A stretch of DNA of 51,291 nucleotides from positions 1 to 51,291 of the forward strand of contig JAICXX010000027.1 of NCBI GenBank assembly GCA_025934485.1, written 5' to 3'. The notes below the pieces were generated by a model. It did no database searches. It saw nothing but the letters and a program-made list of their open reading frames with translations, and was not told where the DNA came from. Positions 25,692 through 32,996 of the stretch are shown here, in pieces. A program made the translations under genes and the position numbers. This stretch comes from Chitinophagaceae bacterium. Lineage in GTDB: Bacteria > Bacteroidota > Bacteroidia > Chitinophagales > Chitinophagaceae. Numbering within the stretch: position 1 is the first letter of the stretch; each line of letters opens with the position of its first letter.

Positions 25692-26750
25692 ATGTTATAT
25701 ATCCATCACACGACCTGTATCTCCCCGCAACCCCGCCTCGTCGGAGGCGAAGAGGCGTCCGCATTGGCCGGAGGCGAAGGCCGTGGGACGGCTGCGGGCC
25801 CCGTGAATGGCGTCTATAAAGTCGTCGAACCCGGCTATCCCGGCATCCCCCCTAATACGCTTCGGCGTATGAGCAAGGCCGTTAGGCTGGGCGTAGGCGC
25901 CGCGATGCCGCTGATCCGGCAGGAGCGCATCGACGGTATCCTCATCGGCACCGGCAATGGCGGGATGGAAGAGAGTGTCAAATTCCTGCGGCAGATCGTC
26001 GACTATTCGGAAGGGATGCTGGCGCCCGGTAATTTTGTACAAGGCATACCCAATGCCATCGCCTCCCAGATCGGGTTGTCGGGTCACCTCAGGGGCTACA
26101 ACAGCACCTATATTCACCGCGGGCTTGGATTCGAACATGCCCTCATCGACGCGAGCATGCTTATCAGCGAGCATCCCGGCACCCATTACCTGGTCGGCGG
26201 CGTCGACGAGGTATCGGGTTACCACTATCGGATCGAACTGGCGGATGGCTGGTACAAGACCACGGTGACGCCCGGTCTTTCCCTGTATGACTACGATTCT
26301 CCCGGCTCCATTGCCGGGGAAGGTGCGGCGCTTTTCCTGGTCAGCGGCGAGTCGGCCGATGCGGTGGCGGCTATAAAAGGGATCGAGACTTTCCACAGTA
26401 CCGATCAGCATATCGTGGCGACGCGGTTACGGGCGTTCCTGGCCCGGCACCTGCCAGCCGGATCGCAACCGGGACAGCAACTATCCGGATCGCCGGCCCT
26501 GTACCTCAGTGGGGAAAATGGCGATAACCGCGCCTTGCCTTTTTATTCGGCATGTGCCGCTGTCCTCGATCCGGCGGTTCCGGTGGTCCGTTACAAGCAT
26601 CTTTGCGGCGAGTACCCTACGGCGTCGGCCTTTGCTGTCTGGCTGGCATTACAATTGGCCCCCCCGCAGCCGTTGCCGCAGCACATTCTCTTCTACAACA
26701 ACCACAAGCTCACGCAGCACAGCTTCATTCTGCTCGAAAGGTTCCGTTGA
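25692..26750 (+). CDS. Ketosynthase-like chain-length-factor protein, Cys-less (CLF 1)
   Basis: A 352-residue thiolase-fold protein starting at ATG 25692, two bases after the KS 2 stop. It has the KS-like blocks LRRMSKAVRLGVGAA, GTGNGGMEESVKFL and GEGAALFLV. The region where the active-site cysteine should lie reads YNSTYIHRGLGFEHA and has no cysteine, so it cannot act as a classical condensing enzyme. A heterodimer partner that sets chain length for KS 2 is the best explanation (by analogy with KS/CLF). An inserted Gly/Ala-rich N-terminal stretch (about residues 20-40) looks like a loop expansion. It faces the proline-rich gene tail to tail. Confidence 0.85.
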   Translation: MLYIHHTTCISPQPRLVGGEEASALAGGEGRGTAAGPVNGVYKVVEPGYPGIPPNTLRRMSKAVRLGVGAAMPLIRQERIDGILIGTGNGGMEESVKFLRQIVDYSEGMLAPGNFVQGIPNAIASQIGLSGHLRGYNSTYIHRGLGFEHALIDASMLISEHPGTHYLVGGVDEVSGYHYRIELADGWYKTTVTPGLSLYDYDSPGSIAGEGAALFLVSGESADAVAAIKGIETFHSTDQHIVATRLRAFLARHLPAGSQPGQQLSGSPALYLSGENGDNRALPFYSACAAVLDPAVPVVRYKHLCGEYPTASAFAVWLALQLAPPQPLPQHILFYNNHKLTQHSFILLERFR

Positions 26751-26851
26751 ATTTAAAGAAGAGGACATCAGCCGCACGGAAGGTGGCTGTCACCTGGAAT
26801 GGGTGTCGGAGGCGGACCATTTCTCGATCGTATAAAGATCATTCAACAGCA

Positions 26852-27124
26852 TCAGCGTCTGAGTTTGGGCGGCGGCGGCGGGGCGCCATGAGGCGGCGGC
26901 GGCGCTCCATGAGGTCTCGGCGGCGCGCCATGAGGTCTCGGATGTGGCGGCAGTTTTACATGTGGCTTCCTGATCTTCGGCCACTTGATCTTAGGATGCG
27001 GCGGGGGTGGCGGCGGATGGCCATGTGGTGGCGGCGGCGGCGGCGTTTGGGCCATCGCGGCACCCGTCATGAAAATGCCGAGGCCAAGCAGTACCATGAA
27101 AACGATAGACAGTTTCCGTTTCAT
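26852..27124 (-). CDS. Small exported proline-rich protein
   Basis: A 90-residue protein with a clear signal peptide (KLSIVFMVLLGLGIFMTGAAMA, cleavage after AQ at about 26). The mature 64 residues are almost entirely Pro, His, Gly, Lys and Arg: a poly-Pro run, a basic PKIKWPKIRKPHVKLPP centre and three HGAPP-type repeats. It is strongly basic and probably extended, suitable for bridging the cell envelope or binding polyanions, but no function is known to me. It lies between the convergent ends of the two KS/CLF cassettes, 98 bases beyond the CLF 2 stop. Confidence 0.7.
   Translation of the reverse strand: MKRKLSIVFMVLLGLGIFMTGAAMAQTPPPPPPHGHPPPPPPHPKIKWPKIRKPHVKLPPHPRPHGAPPRPHGAPPPPHGAPPPPPKLRR
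26883..26945 (-). repeat. Three 21-bp imperfect tandem repeats coding HGAPPxP units
   Basis: CATGAGG recurs at 26887, 26908 and 26929, exactly 21 bases apart, within the C-terminal part of the proline-rich gene. Each unit encodes seven residues, so copy number can change without frameshift. Confidence 0.75.
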
Positions 27125-27206
27125 TTATTCAAATGTGTGCGACGGGGTATGGTTGCTGGCGAATTTACCCATCCCCCGTCGCACGTCTAATGATGGGCCT
27201 TCGGCC

Positions 27207-27223
27207 GCGGACCACCGGTCCGC
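27207..27223 (-). terminator. GC-rich hairpin at the end of the right pigment unit
   Basis: GCGGACC and GGTCCGC with a 3-base loop immediately follow the CLF 2 stop on the minus strand. A second small hairpin (GGCC-TTC-GGCC) follows. There is no T-run, so termination is uncertain. Confidence 0.4.
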
Positions 27224-28152
27224 TAGGAGGCGGCAGCGAGCAAGAACGCCGCATGGTGAACGCCAAGGTAATCATTATAAACGAGGATGCGTCTGTGGAC
27301 GCCCGCCTTGATCAGGCGGGACGCCAGCCACAGGGCATATGCCGTGGAAGTGGGATATTCTCCACATTGCGTCTTGTAGGGCTGGGTAGGTATCTCCGGA
27401 AAGATCTCCTCGCCGATCACCAGGTCGATGGAACCCGGGTCGACAGCCATATCCTTTAAAAAACCCTGCATCTCCCGCCGGGCATCCTCGGGGGTCTCCG
27501 GTCGATAAAACGTCGTCATCCCTTCCAGTTTCGCAAAGTCGCCGGGACCAGGTTCGTTGGCAAATAAGAAAAAAGCAGCGCCCTCCCCCGCCAGGGCATG
27601 ACGATACAATCCAAAACGGCTGAGGATCGCATAGTTGGTGTCGGTGAGCTCATCCAATCCACCGGCAAGTACGGTGGTCGCTTCGCCCTCCCGTAAAAGC
27701 AGGATCGCATCCAGCACAGCATTCTCGAAGGAAAAACCCCGGTGGACAAAGGTATTGTTATAGCCCGAACATTGCAGGATCAGGGCTATCTGTGCGCCTA
27801 CCGTATTGTGCGTGCTCTGGATAAAGGTCGCCGGTTGAAGCGCTTCTTCTTTCCGTGTGATCATGTTCCTGAGAAATACCACGGTGTCTTCCACACAGCC
27901 GTAGCCGGTACCGGTGACGATCGCATCGGGCATCGGCAGGCCGGCTTCCACGAGACAGGACTTGGCGGCGGCCACTCCCATACGGATGATCCGGCTCATC
28001 CGGCGGAGCGTCTTAGCGTCGATAAGCTCCTCATAGTTTGGCTCGATACAGGCCAGGCGGTTACCCGCGGGTTTAGCAAGGGGTGGCAGGTCCGCGGCCC
28101 CGATGTTAGTCGTAGGAGCGATACAGGCCGCGGATCGGATATAGATGTTCAT
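27223..28152 (-). CDS. Ketosynthase-like chain-length-factor protein, Cys-less (CLF 2)
   Basis: A 309-residue paralogue of CLF 1. I start it at ATG 28152 (MNIYIRSAACIAP), which overlaps the KS 3 stop as ATGA, not at the longer frame 11 codons upstream. Matching blocks with CLF 1 are TLRRMSRIIRMGVAAA, GTGYGCVEDTVVFLRN, FVHRGFSFENAVLDA and CGEYPTSTAYALWLA. The catalytic cysteine position is again not Cys (YNNTFVHRG). It likely pairs with KS 3. It is about 40 residues shorter than CLF 1, mainly in the N-terminal loop and the region before the last blocks. Confidence 0.85.
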   Translation of the reverse strand: MNIYIRSAACIAPTTNIGAADLPPLAKPAGNRLACIEPNYEELIDAKTLRRMSRIIRMGVAAAKSCLVEAGLPMPDAIVTGTGYGCVEDTVVFLRNMITRKEEALQPATFIQSTHNTVGAQIALILQCSGYNNTFVHRGFSFENAVLDAILLLREGEATTVLAGGLDELTDTNYAILSRFGLYRHALAGEGAAFFLFANEPGPGDFAKLEGMTTFYRPETPEDARREMQGFLKDMAVDPGSIDLVIGEEIFPEIPTQPYKTQCGEYPTSTAYALWLASRLIKAGVHRRILVYNDYLGVHHAAFLLAAAS

Positions 28153-29429
28153 CGGGATTGCTTTGAGAAGATGAGCGAGGTACAATTTCCGCCGAAACCA
28201 AATGAATTGGACAGCACATTCCTTAGCGGCTGCCCTTTGAGAAATTCCGTCGTAGGGGTGAAGGGCAGCTCCGTCATCGGCGTTTCGAACCTGAGATTGG
28301 GATAGATGAGCCCGTTAAGGACCGCGAGCACGCTAAACACCGCTTCGATGCCGCCGCTTGCGCCCAGGGTATGCCCGGTGAACGACTTCGTCGAGCTCAT
28401 AGCCGGATACACCGGATCGAACAGACGGCGGATGGCCGTTCCTTCCGCCAGGTCGTTGTTCTGTGTCCCCGTTCCATGGAGATTGATATAGCTGATGTCG
28501 GCGGGTTCCAGGCCGGCGCGTTGTAAGGCGCCCTTCATGGCGAGCCAGGACCCGCGACCGTCCGGCGATGACGCCGTTTGATGATAGGCGTCGTTGGCGT
28601 TGGCAAATCCGCTGAGGACACAGCCTGGGGGACTGCTCAGTGTTGCAGCGACGGCATCCGAGACCAGCACCACATATCCCGCGCCTTCTCCCAGGTTGAG
28701 GCCCAGGCGATCGTTGTCAAAAGGTTTGCAGAAACGGCTGTCGAGGATCATCAGGGAATTGAACCCGTTGAGCGTAAACCTCGTCAGGGCATCGGTGCCG
28801 CCGGCCACCACGATGTCGAGCAATCCGTTGCGGATCATCCTTGCGCCGAAACTTATGGCATTGGCCGAAGAAGAGCAGGCCGTGCTGATAGTCGAATGAA
28901 AATGCGTGATCCCCAGGCGGTCCGCTACCCATTCCGTGACGCTGCCGCATTCATGCAAGACTACGTCGCGCAACCGGCCATACCGGGGGTTGTCGAGGAA
29001 GGACGCGTAAAAATTTTCGGTCCTGTCCATCCCGCCTACGGTGTTGGCGCTGATAAAACCGGTGCGCCAGCGGACACGGTGGGGTATCGCCGCGCGCTCC
29101 AATGCCTCGCGCGCCGCGATGAGACTCAACAGCGCGGTGCGGCTCACGGATGTCTCCACCCCCGCCCATCGGGCGAGTGTCTCATTATCCGCTTTGACCT
29201 CGGCGACAGGCAGCTGTCCGCGATGGACCGTATCGAGATAGGTGATCGTATCCATTCCGGCCGCGCCTTTTTCAAACGAGCCGAGACATTCCGTGACATT
29301 TCTGCCGATGGCCGAGATAACGCCTGTCCCGGCGATAGCCACTGGAGCATTGGCTGCCCGTCCAGCCGGCATAGGTGCAGCACCCGGCGTGGAAATCAGC
29401 GAAGCGGTGGTGGCCGAAGTTATTCGCAT
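28149..29429 (-). CDS. Beta-ketoacyl synthase, FabF-like (cluster KS 3)
   Basis: A 426-residue condensing enzyme with an intact triad: Cys185 in ISTACSSSANAI, His318 in INLHGTGTQNND and His352 in SFTGHTLGASG. Compared with KS 2 it has an extra 28-residue Ala/Pro/Thr-rich N-terminus before the VAIAGTGVISAIG block, so translation could also begin further in. Its start overlaps the upstream short thiolase-fold gene by 10 bases and its end overlaps CLF 2 by 4. Role is chain extension, probably of the aryl polyene. Confidence 0.92.
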   Translation of the reverse strand: MRITSATTASLISTPGAAPMPAGRAANAPVAIAGTGVISAIGRNVTECLGSFEKGAAGMDTITYLDTVHRGQLPVAEVKADNETLARWAGVETSVSRTALLSLIAAREALERAAIPHRVRWRTGFISANTVGGMDRTENFYASFLDNPRYGRLRDVVLHECGSVTEWVADRLGITHFHSTISTACSSSANAISFGARMIRNGLLDIVVAGGTDALTRFTLNGFNSLMILDSRFCKPFDNDRLGLNLGEGAGYVVLVSDAVAATLSSPPGCVLSGFANANDAYHQTASSPDGRGSWLAMKGALQRAGLEPADISYINLHGTGTQNNDLAEGTAIRRLFDPVYPAMSSTKSFTGHTLGASGGIEAVFSVLAVLNGLIYPNLRFETPMTELPFTPTTEFLKGQPLRNVLSNSFGFGGNCTSLIFSKQSR

Positions 29430-30046
29430 GGCATGGAAATTTTAAAGATCCGATCCATATTCCCGGCGGTAAATGGCACCGCGCCGGCGGTTTCCTTTCT
29501 TTCGATCAAAAAGAGGGCCGCTTTGAAACCTTCCCCGAGCCATTCGACCCAGCCGGTAATACAGGCCCGGGCGATGCCCGCTTCGAGCAGATAGCCGACA
29601 TATCGCGTCAGCAATGCCGGATCGAAACCGGTGGAAAGAAAAAAGGCATTCTCCCCTTTGAAACGATGCCGGATGCAGATCTCGCCGGTCACGATATTCG
29701 GCAGCGTGTATACAAATACGCTGGGGCTGGGAATGTCTTTAGTCGTTTGGGTATACCTGTAATCCGTGTCCAGGCTGGAGTTGGCATTGGATAAGACCAC
29801 CGCAACTTCCTGGGGTTGGTAGGCCCCGGTTTCCCATCCTTCCAGCAAGAGCTCCGCCGCCGCGAACCCCAGCCGGCTCAGGTTGTCCATCTTGAAGAAC
29901 TTGGGATATTGCCAGTTGAAATGCTGATACAACGCGGGAAGATAACCCGCCGGCTGCGACGAGCCGGCTGCAAATGAAAATATTTTTTTTTCATTTTTGT
30001 AGCCCCCTTCTCCATCGATCACGCAACTTCCGGTAATGTACTCCAT
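29420..30046 (-). CDS. Short thiolase-fold (ketosynthase-like) protein
   Basis: A 208-residue protein resembling only one half of a ketosynthase: FKMDNLSRLGFAAAELL, VAVVLSNANSSLDTDY, and a final WLGEGFKAALFLIER strand. The usual C-terminal half with the two catalytic histidines is absent, and the nucleophile position (ICIRHRFKGENAFFL) has no appropriate cysteine motif, so it is probably non-catalytic or a partner subunit. Tight spacing (10 bases after KS 4, overlapping KS 3) argues that it is a maintained gene rather than debris. I recall similarly short 3-oxoacyl synthase-like proteins in other flexirubin clusters but cannot verify this. Confidence 0.75.
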   Translation of the reverse strand: MEYITGSCVIDGEGGYKNEKKIFSFAAGSSQPAGYLPALYQHFNWQYPKFFKMDNLSRLGFAAAELLLEGWETGAYQPQEVAVVLSNANSSLDTDYRYTQTTKDIPSPSVFVYTLPNIVTGEICIRHRFKGENAFFLSTGFDPALLTRYVGYLLEAGIARACITGWVEWLGEGFKAALFLIERKETAGAVPFTAGNMDRIFKISMPCE

Positions 30047-30056
30047 GCTTTTTATA

Positions 30057-31220
30057 TCATTTGCTCAGGACAACAGCCGCATTGCAACCGCCGAAACCCG
30101 AGGCCGTTTTCAAACAGGTATCCAACGGCCCGCGTAAGAGCGACCGGCATATATTCAGCGGCGCGCTCACACCGTTCGTCTCGAAACCCGCACTGGGAAC
30201 CACAATTCCTTCGCGCATCGACGCCAGTGTGACGATCGACTCGATGAGTCCCGCCGCGCCCAGGGTATGCCCATAATATCCTTTGAGACTGTTGACGGGG
30301 GCGGCATTAAGTCCGGCAAGCGTGATCGCCTTGGCTTCCATTTCATCATTGTATGCTGTAGCCGTGCCATGCGCCGAGATAAAACCGACCCCGGCCGCGC
30401 CACATCCGGCCTCCCGCAGCGCCACCTCGATCGCATCTCCCAGCTCCCTGCCGGTACGCGAAGGCCCGGAGATATGATTGGCGTCGTTACTCACTGCGCC
30501 GCCGCGTAGCCGAAGTCCATGCCGGTATTCCCGGCGAGTGCTCAGGACCATGGTCCCGGCTCCTTCACCGAGATTAATGCCATCGCGGTCCCGGTCAAAT
30601 GGGCGGCAATGGCCGGGACTTAGCGCCTGAAAAGAGCCGAAGCCGCTGAGGATAAATTTCGTGATCACATCCGCGCCGGTCACCACGGCATTGTCGAACA
30701 GTCCCGACCTCAACAGCCGCATACCCGTGATCATTCCCAGCAACCCGGAGATGCAGGCATTCGAAACCACAATGGGCGTTTGCGTAAACCCGAAATGCCG
30801 GGCCACCACGGCTGCGGAGCCAGGTAACGAGATACGTTCCGCCGGCGTATGGTCGTCGATATCCAGCAGATGTGTATTTCCCTTGGTGGAACACACGATC
30901 AGGATGGTTCGGTCGTCGGCCGGATGGATGCCGGGTGCCTGGTGAAGGGCGTCGGCCACAGATGATGCAAGCAGTCGCTCGAAGACGGTGAAGCCGCCAC
31001 CGGCTGCATGGCTCGCAGCGGCATCCTCTGTAAGCAGGTCTTCACCGTCCATGGACCCGAAAAGCGCCGCGTAGAACGGCTGATCCGCCATCTCCGGCCG
31101 GTCCTGACGCCGCACACCCGTGATCCCCGCGACCAGCCGGGAAAAGTTTTCGGCCGTCGTCCCGCCTAGCGGCGAAACAATATTATCCGCGACTATAAAG
31201 ATGTCTTTCTGCCCCCTCAT
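30057..31220 (-). CDS. Beta-ketoacyl synthase, FabF-like (cluster KS 4)
   Basis: A 387-residue ketosynthase, more diverged than KS 2 and KS 3. The triad is intact: Cys156 in VVSNACISGLLG, His284 in ISAHGTATAYND and His318 in GYYGHTLGAAG. The NACISG nucleophile elbow resembles the KS of aryl polyene clusters (ApeR/ApeO-like; from memory). Its ATG overlaps the stop of the truncated hotdog ORF upstream (ATGA), so its translation may depend on ribosomes finishing that ORF. Confidence 0.9.
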   Translation of the reverse strand: MRGQKDIFIVADNIVSPLGGTTAENFSRLVAGITGVRRQDRPEMADQPFYAALFGSMDGEDLLTEDAAASHAAGGGFTVFERLLASSVADALHQAPGIHPADDRTILIVCSTKGNTHLLDIDDHTPAERISLPGSAAVVARHFGFTQTPIVVSNACISGLLGMITGMRLLRSGLFDNAVVTGADVITKFILSGFGSFQALSPGHCRPFDRDRDGINLGEGAGTMVLSTRREYRHGLRLRGGAVSNDANHISGPSRTGRELGDAIEVALREAGCGAAGVGFISAHGTATAYNDEMEAKAITLAGLNAAPVNSLKGYYGHTLGAAGLIESIVTLASMREGIVVPSAGFETNGVSAPLNICRSLLRGPLDTCLKTASGFGGCNAAVVLSK

Positions 31221-31420
31221 ATATTGGTCAGGATTTTCATTTCACAGGCGGCGATCTCGACCCCGCCAGCCATCACCTGTCCTGAAATTACAATAATATC
31301 CGGTATACGGGTCCGGATCGTGATCTCCGTGAGCAACTCGTCACCAGGAAGCGGGAGCGAGCCGATGGTAAAGCGGCTCACCGAGACAATATGTCCGGGC
31401 GTTACCCGCCGGCCGGAAGC
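31217..31420 (-). pseudogene. 5'-truncated hotdog (dehydratase/thioesterase-like) ORF
   Basis: Between the TAL stop and KS 4 the minus strand is open from 31420 to a TGA at 31217 (67 codons). It encodes what looks like the C-terminal half of a FabZ/ApeI-like hotdog: SRFTIGSLPLPGDELLTEI, then a VMAGGVEIAACEMKIL strand. There is no ATG at the 5' end; a GTG at 31381 would give 54 residues. The N-terminal half with the catalytic residues is missing, and TAL begins 8 bases away. The stop overlaps the KS 4 start. It is either a remnant of a lost dehydratase or a kept translational coupler. Confidence 0.6.
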
Positions 31421-31427
31421 TTATTTA

Positions 31428-32996
31428 TTAAAAACCGATGGCCGGCTGTGAATGCTCCAGCAGGTGCCGCAGCTTTTCCAGCTCTTTATATTTGGGTTGG
31501 TCCCCGACAAAGCTCGGGAATATTTTCCTGATGCTTTCATAAACACCCGCCGTCAATGGGGCTAACCGTGACTGGCATTCGAGAAAGTCTATCGCCTGCG
31601 CGATCGCCATGGTCTGGATGGCGAGAACCTCGAAGGCGTTGTCGATCACTTTTTTAGCCAGCAGCGCCGAATTGCTGCCCATGCTCACGATATCCTGGTT
31701 ATCATTGTTATTGGGTATGCTATGGACATACATCGGGAAGCTCAGGGTCTGGTTCTCCGCGACGGTAGAGGTAGCCGTGAACTGAATGCCCTGCATACCG
31801 AAATTGAACCCAAGGACGCCAAGATTCAGGAACGGAGGGAATTTCTGGTTCAGCTTGTCGTTGAACAAATAGTTCAGCTGCCGTTCCGAAAGCATGGATA
31901 ACCGGGTGATGGCGATCTTAAGCTTATCCATTTCCAGCGAGACATAGTCGCCATGAAAATTTCCGCCATGGAAGATGTTGTCACCCTCATGATCCACTAC
32001 GGGGTTGTCGCTTACCGAGTTCAGCTCGTCGACGACGACCTTTTCCGCTTGCACCACAGTATCATAAATGGGCCCGAGGATCTGGGTTACGCAACGTAGA
32101 GAGTAATACTCCTGTACCTTGTCTTCGAAGACTTCCTGTTCCAGGCTTCCGGGATGATACAAATGTTCGCTCCGGCTGCGGATCATCTGGCTGCCGGCCA
32201 GCAATTCGCGCATCATGGCGGCTATTTGTTGCTGCCCGCGATGCCGTTTGACGTGGTTCAGCTCACGCGAGTAATGATCATCATAAGCCTCGACGACTTC
32301 GTTGGTCATCGCGCTGAGGATGGCCGACCATTGGACCAATCGCCGCGCGCGGAGAATATTCACCAGACCGATCGCGGTCATTACGCTGGTCCCGTTGATA
32401 ATGGCCAGGCCTTCGCGGATATGGATCGTCAGCGGTTGGATGCCCTGCTCCGCGAAGACTTCAGCGGTGGGACGCACCGCACCTTCAAAGATCACTTCTC
32501 CTTCACCGATGAGGGTAAGACCCACATGGGCCAGCTGAACGAGATCGCCGCTGGCGCCGACACCGCCATGTTCGTAGATACATGGGATGATATTGCGTTC
32601 GATCAGCGTGGCCAGCAGCTCGCACAACTCGGGATGTACGCCGCTATAAGCCTGCATGAGACTGTTGAGCCTGGCGATCAGGGCCGCCTTGGACAAAAGG
32701 GCCGGCAGCAGATTTCCGCTGCCCGAACTATGACTACGAATGAGGTTGTACTGTAATTGCAGGAGATTCTCCTTCTCCACCTTGTATTGCGCCATAGGGC
32801 CAAAACCGGTGTTGATGCCGTAGATGAGCTTATTGGCCGAGAATCCCGAGAGAAAAGTAAAATTCGTCCTTACCTTTTCCAGGGCGGCTTCGTCGAGGGC
32901 AAGTTTTGCCCGATGATAGAGCAGGTCGGCGAAGTCATCCAGGGAAAGTGGTCGCTGTCCAACAGGTGTCATGGGTGCAAATTTAGGAGTATTCAT
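31428..32996 (-). CDS. Tyrosine ammonia-lyase (HAL/PAL/TAL family)
   Basis: Removes ammonia from an aromatic amino acid by means of the self-formed MIO group. The 522-residue protein has the MIO triad Ala148-Ser149-Gly150 in HGGVGASGDLVQL and the catalytic Tyr59 in IYGINTGFGPMAQY. The selectivity loop reads NLIRSHSSG (84-92), as I remember in the characterised Flavobacterium johnsoniae TAL, and much of the C-terminal half (MYVHSIPNNNDNQDIVSMG) agrees too. In flexirubin synthesis 4-coumarate is the polyene starter (known). No hut genes are nearby, so a histidine-degrading role is unlikely. Overlaps the ligase gene by 4 bases. Confidence 0.9.
   Translation of the reverse strand: MNTPKFAPMTPVGQRPLSLDDFADLLYHRAKLALDEAALEKVRTNFTFLSGFSANKLIYGINTGFGPMAQYKVEKENLLQLQYNLIRSHSSGSGNLLPALLSKAALIARLNSLMQAYSGVHPELCELLATLIERNIIPCIYEHGGVGASGDLVQLAHVGLTLIGEGEVIFEGAVRPTAEVFAEQGIQPLTIHIREGLAIINGTSVMTAIGLVNILRARRLVQWSAILSAMTNEVVEAYDDHYSRELNHVKRHRGQQQIAAMMRELLAGSQMIRSRSEHLYHPGSLEQEVFEDKVQEYYSLRCVTQILGPIYDTVVQAEKVVVDELNSVSDNPVVDHEGDNIFHGGNFHGDYVSLEMDKLKIAITRLSMLSERQLNYLFNDKLNQKFPPFLNLGVLGFNFGMQGIQFTATSTVAENQTLSFPMYVHSIPNNNDNQDIVSMGSNSALLAKKVIDNAFEVLAIQTMAIAQAIDFLECQSRLAPLTAGVYESIRKIFPSFVGDQPKYKELEKLRHLLEHSQPAIGF

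Noticed and set aside
26552..27190. Arg-rich plus-strand ORF of 212 codons
   Set aside because: It runs through the antisense of the proline-rich gene; the poly-Arg content is a by-product of the GGCGGC repeats.
31428..32996. Histidine ammonia-lyase of histidine degradation (hutH)
   Set aside because: No hutU, hutI or hutG nearby; the selectivity loop and context with DarAB and the ligase fit a tyrosine ammonia-lyase of flexirubin synthesis.
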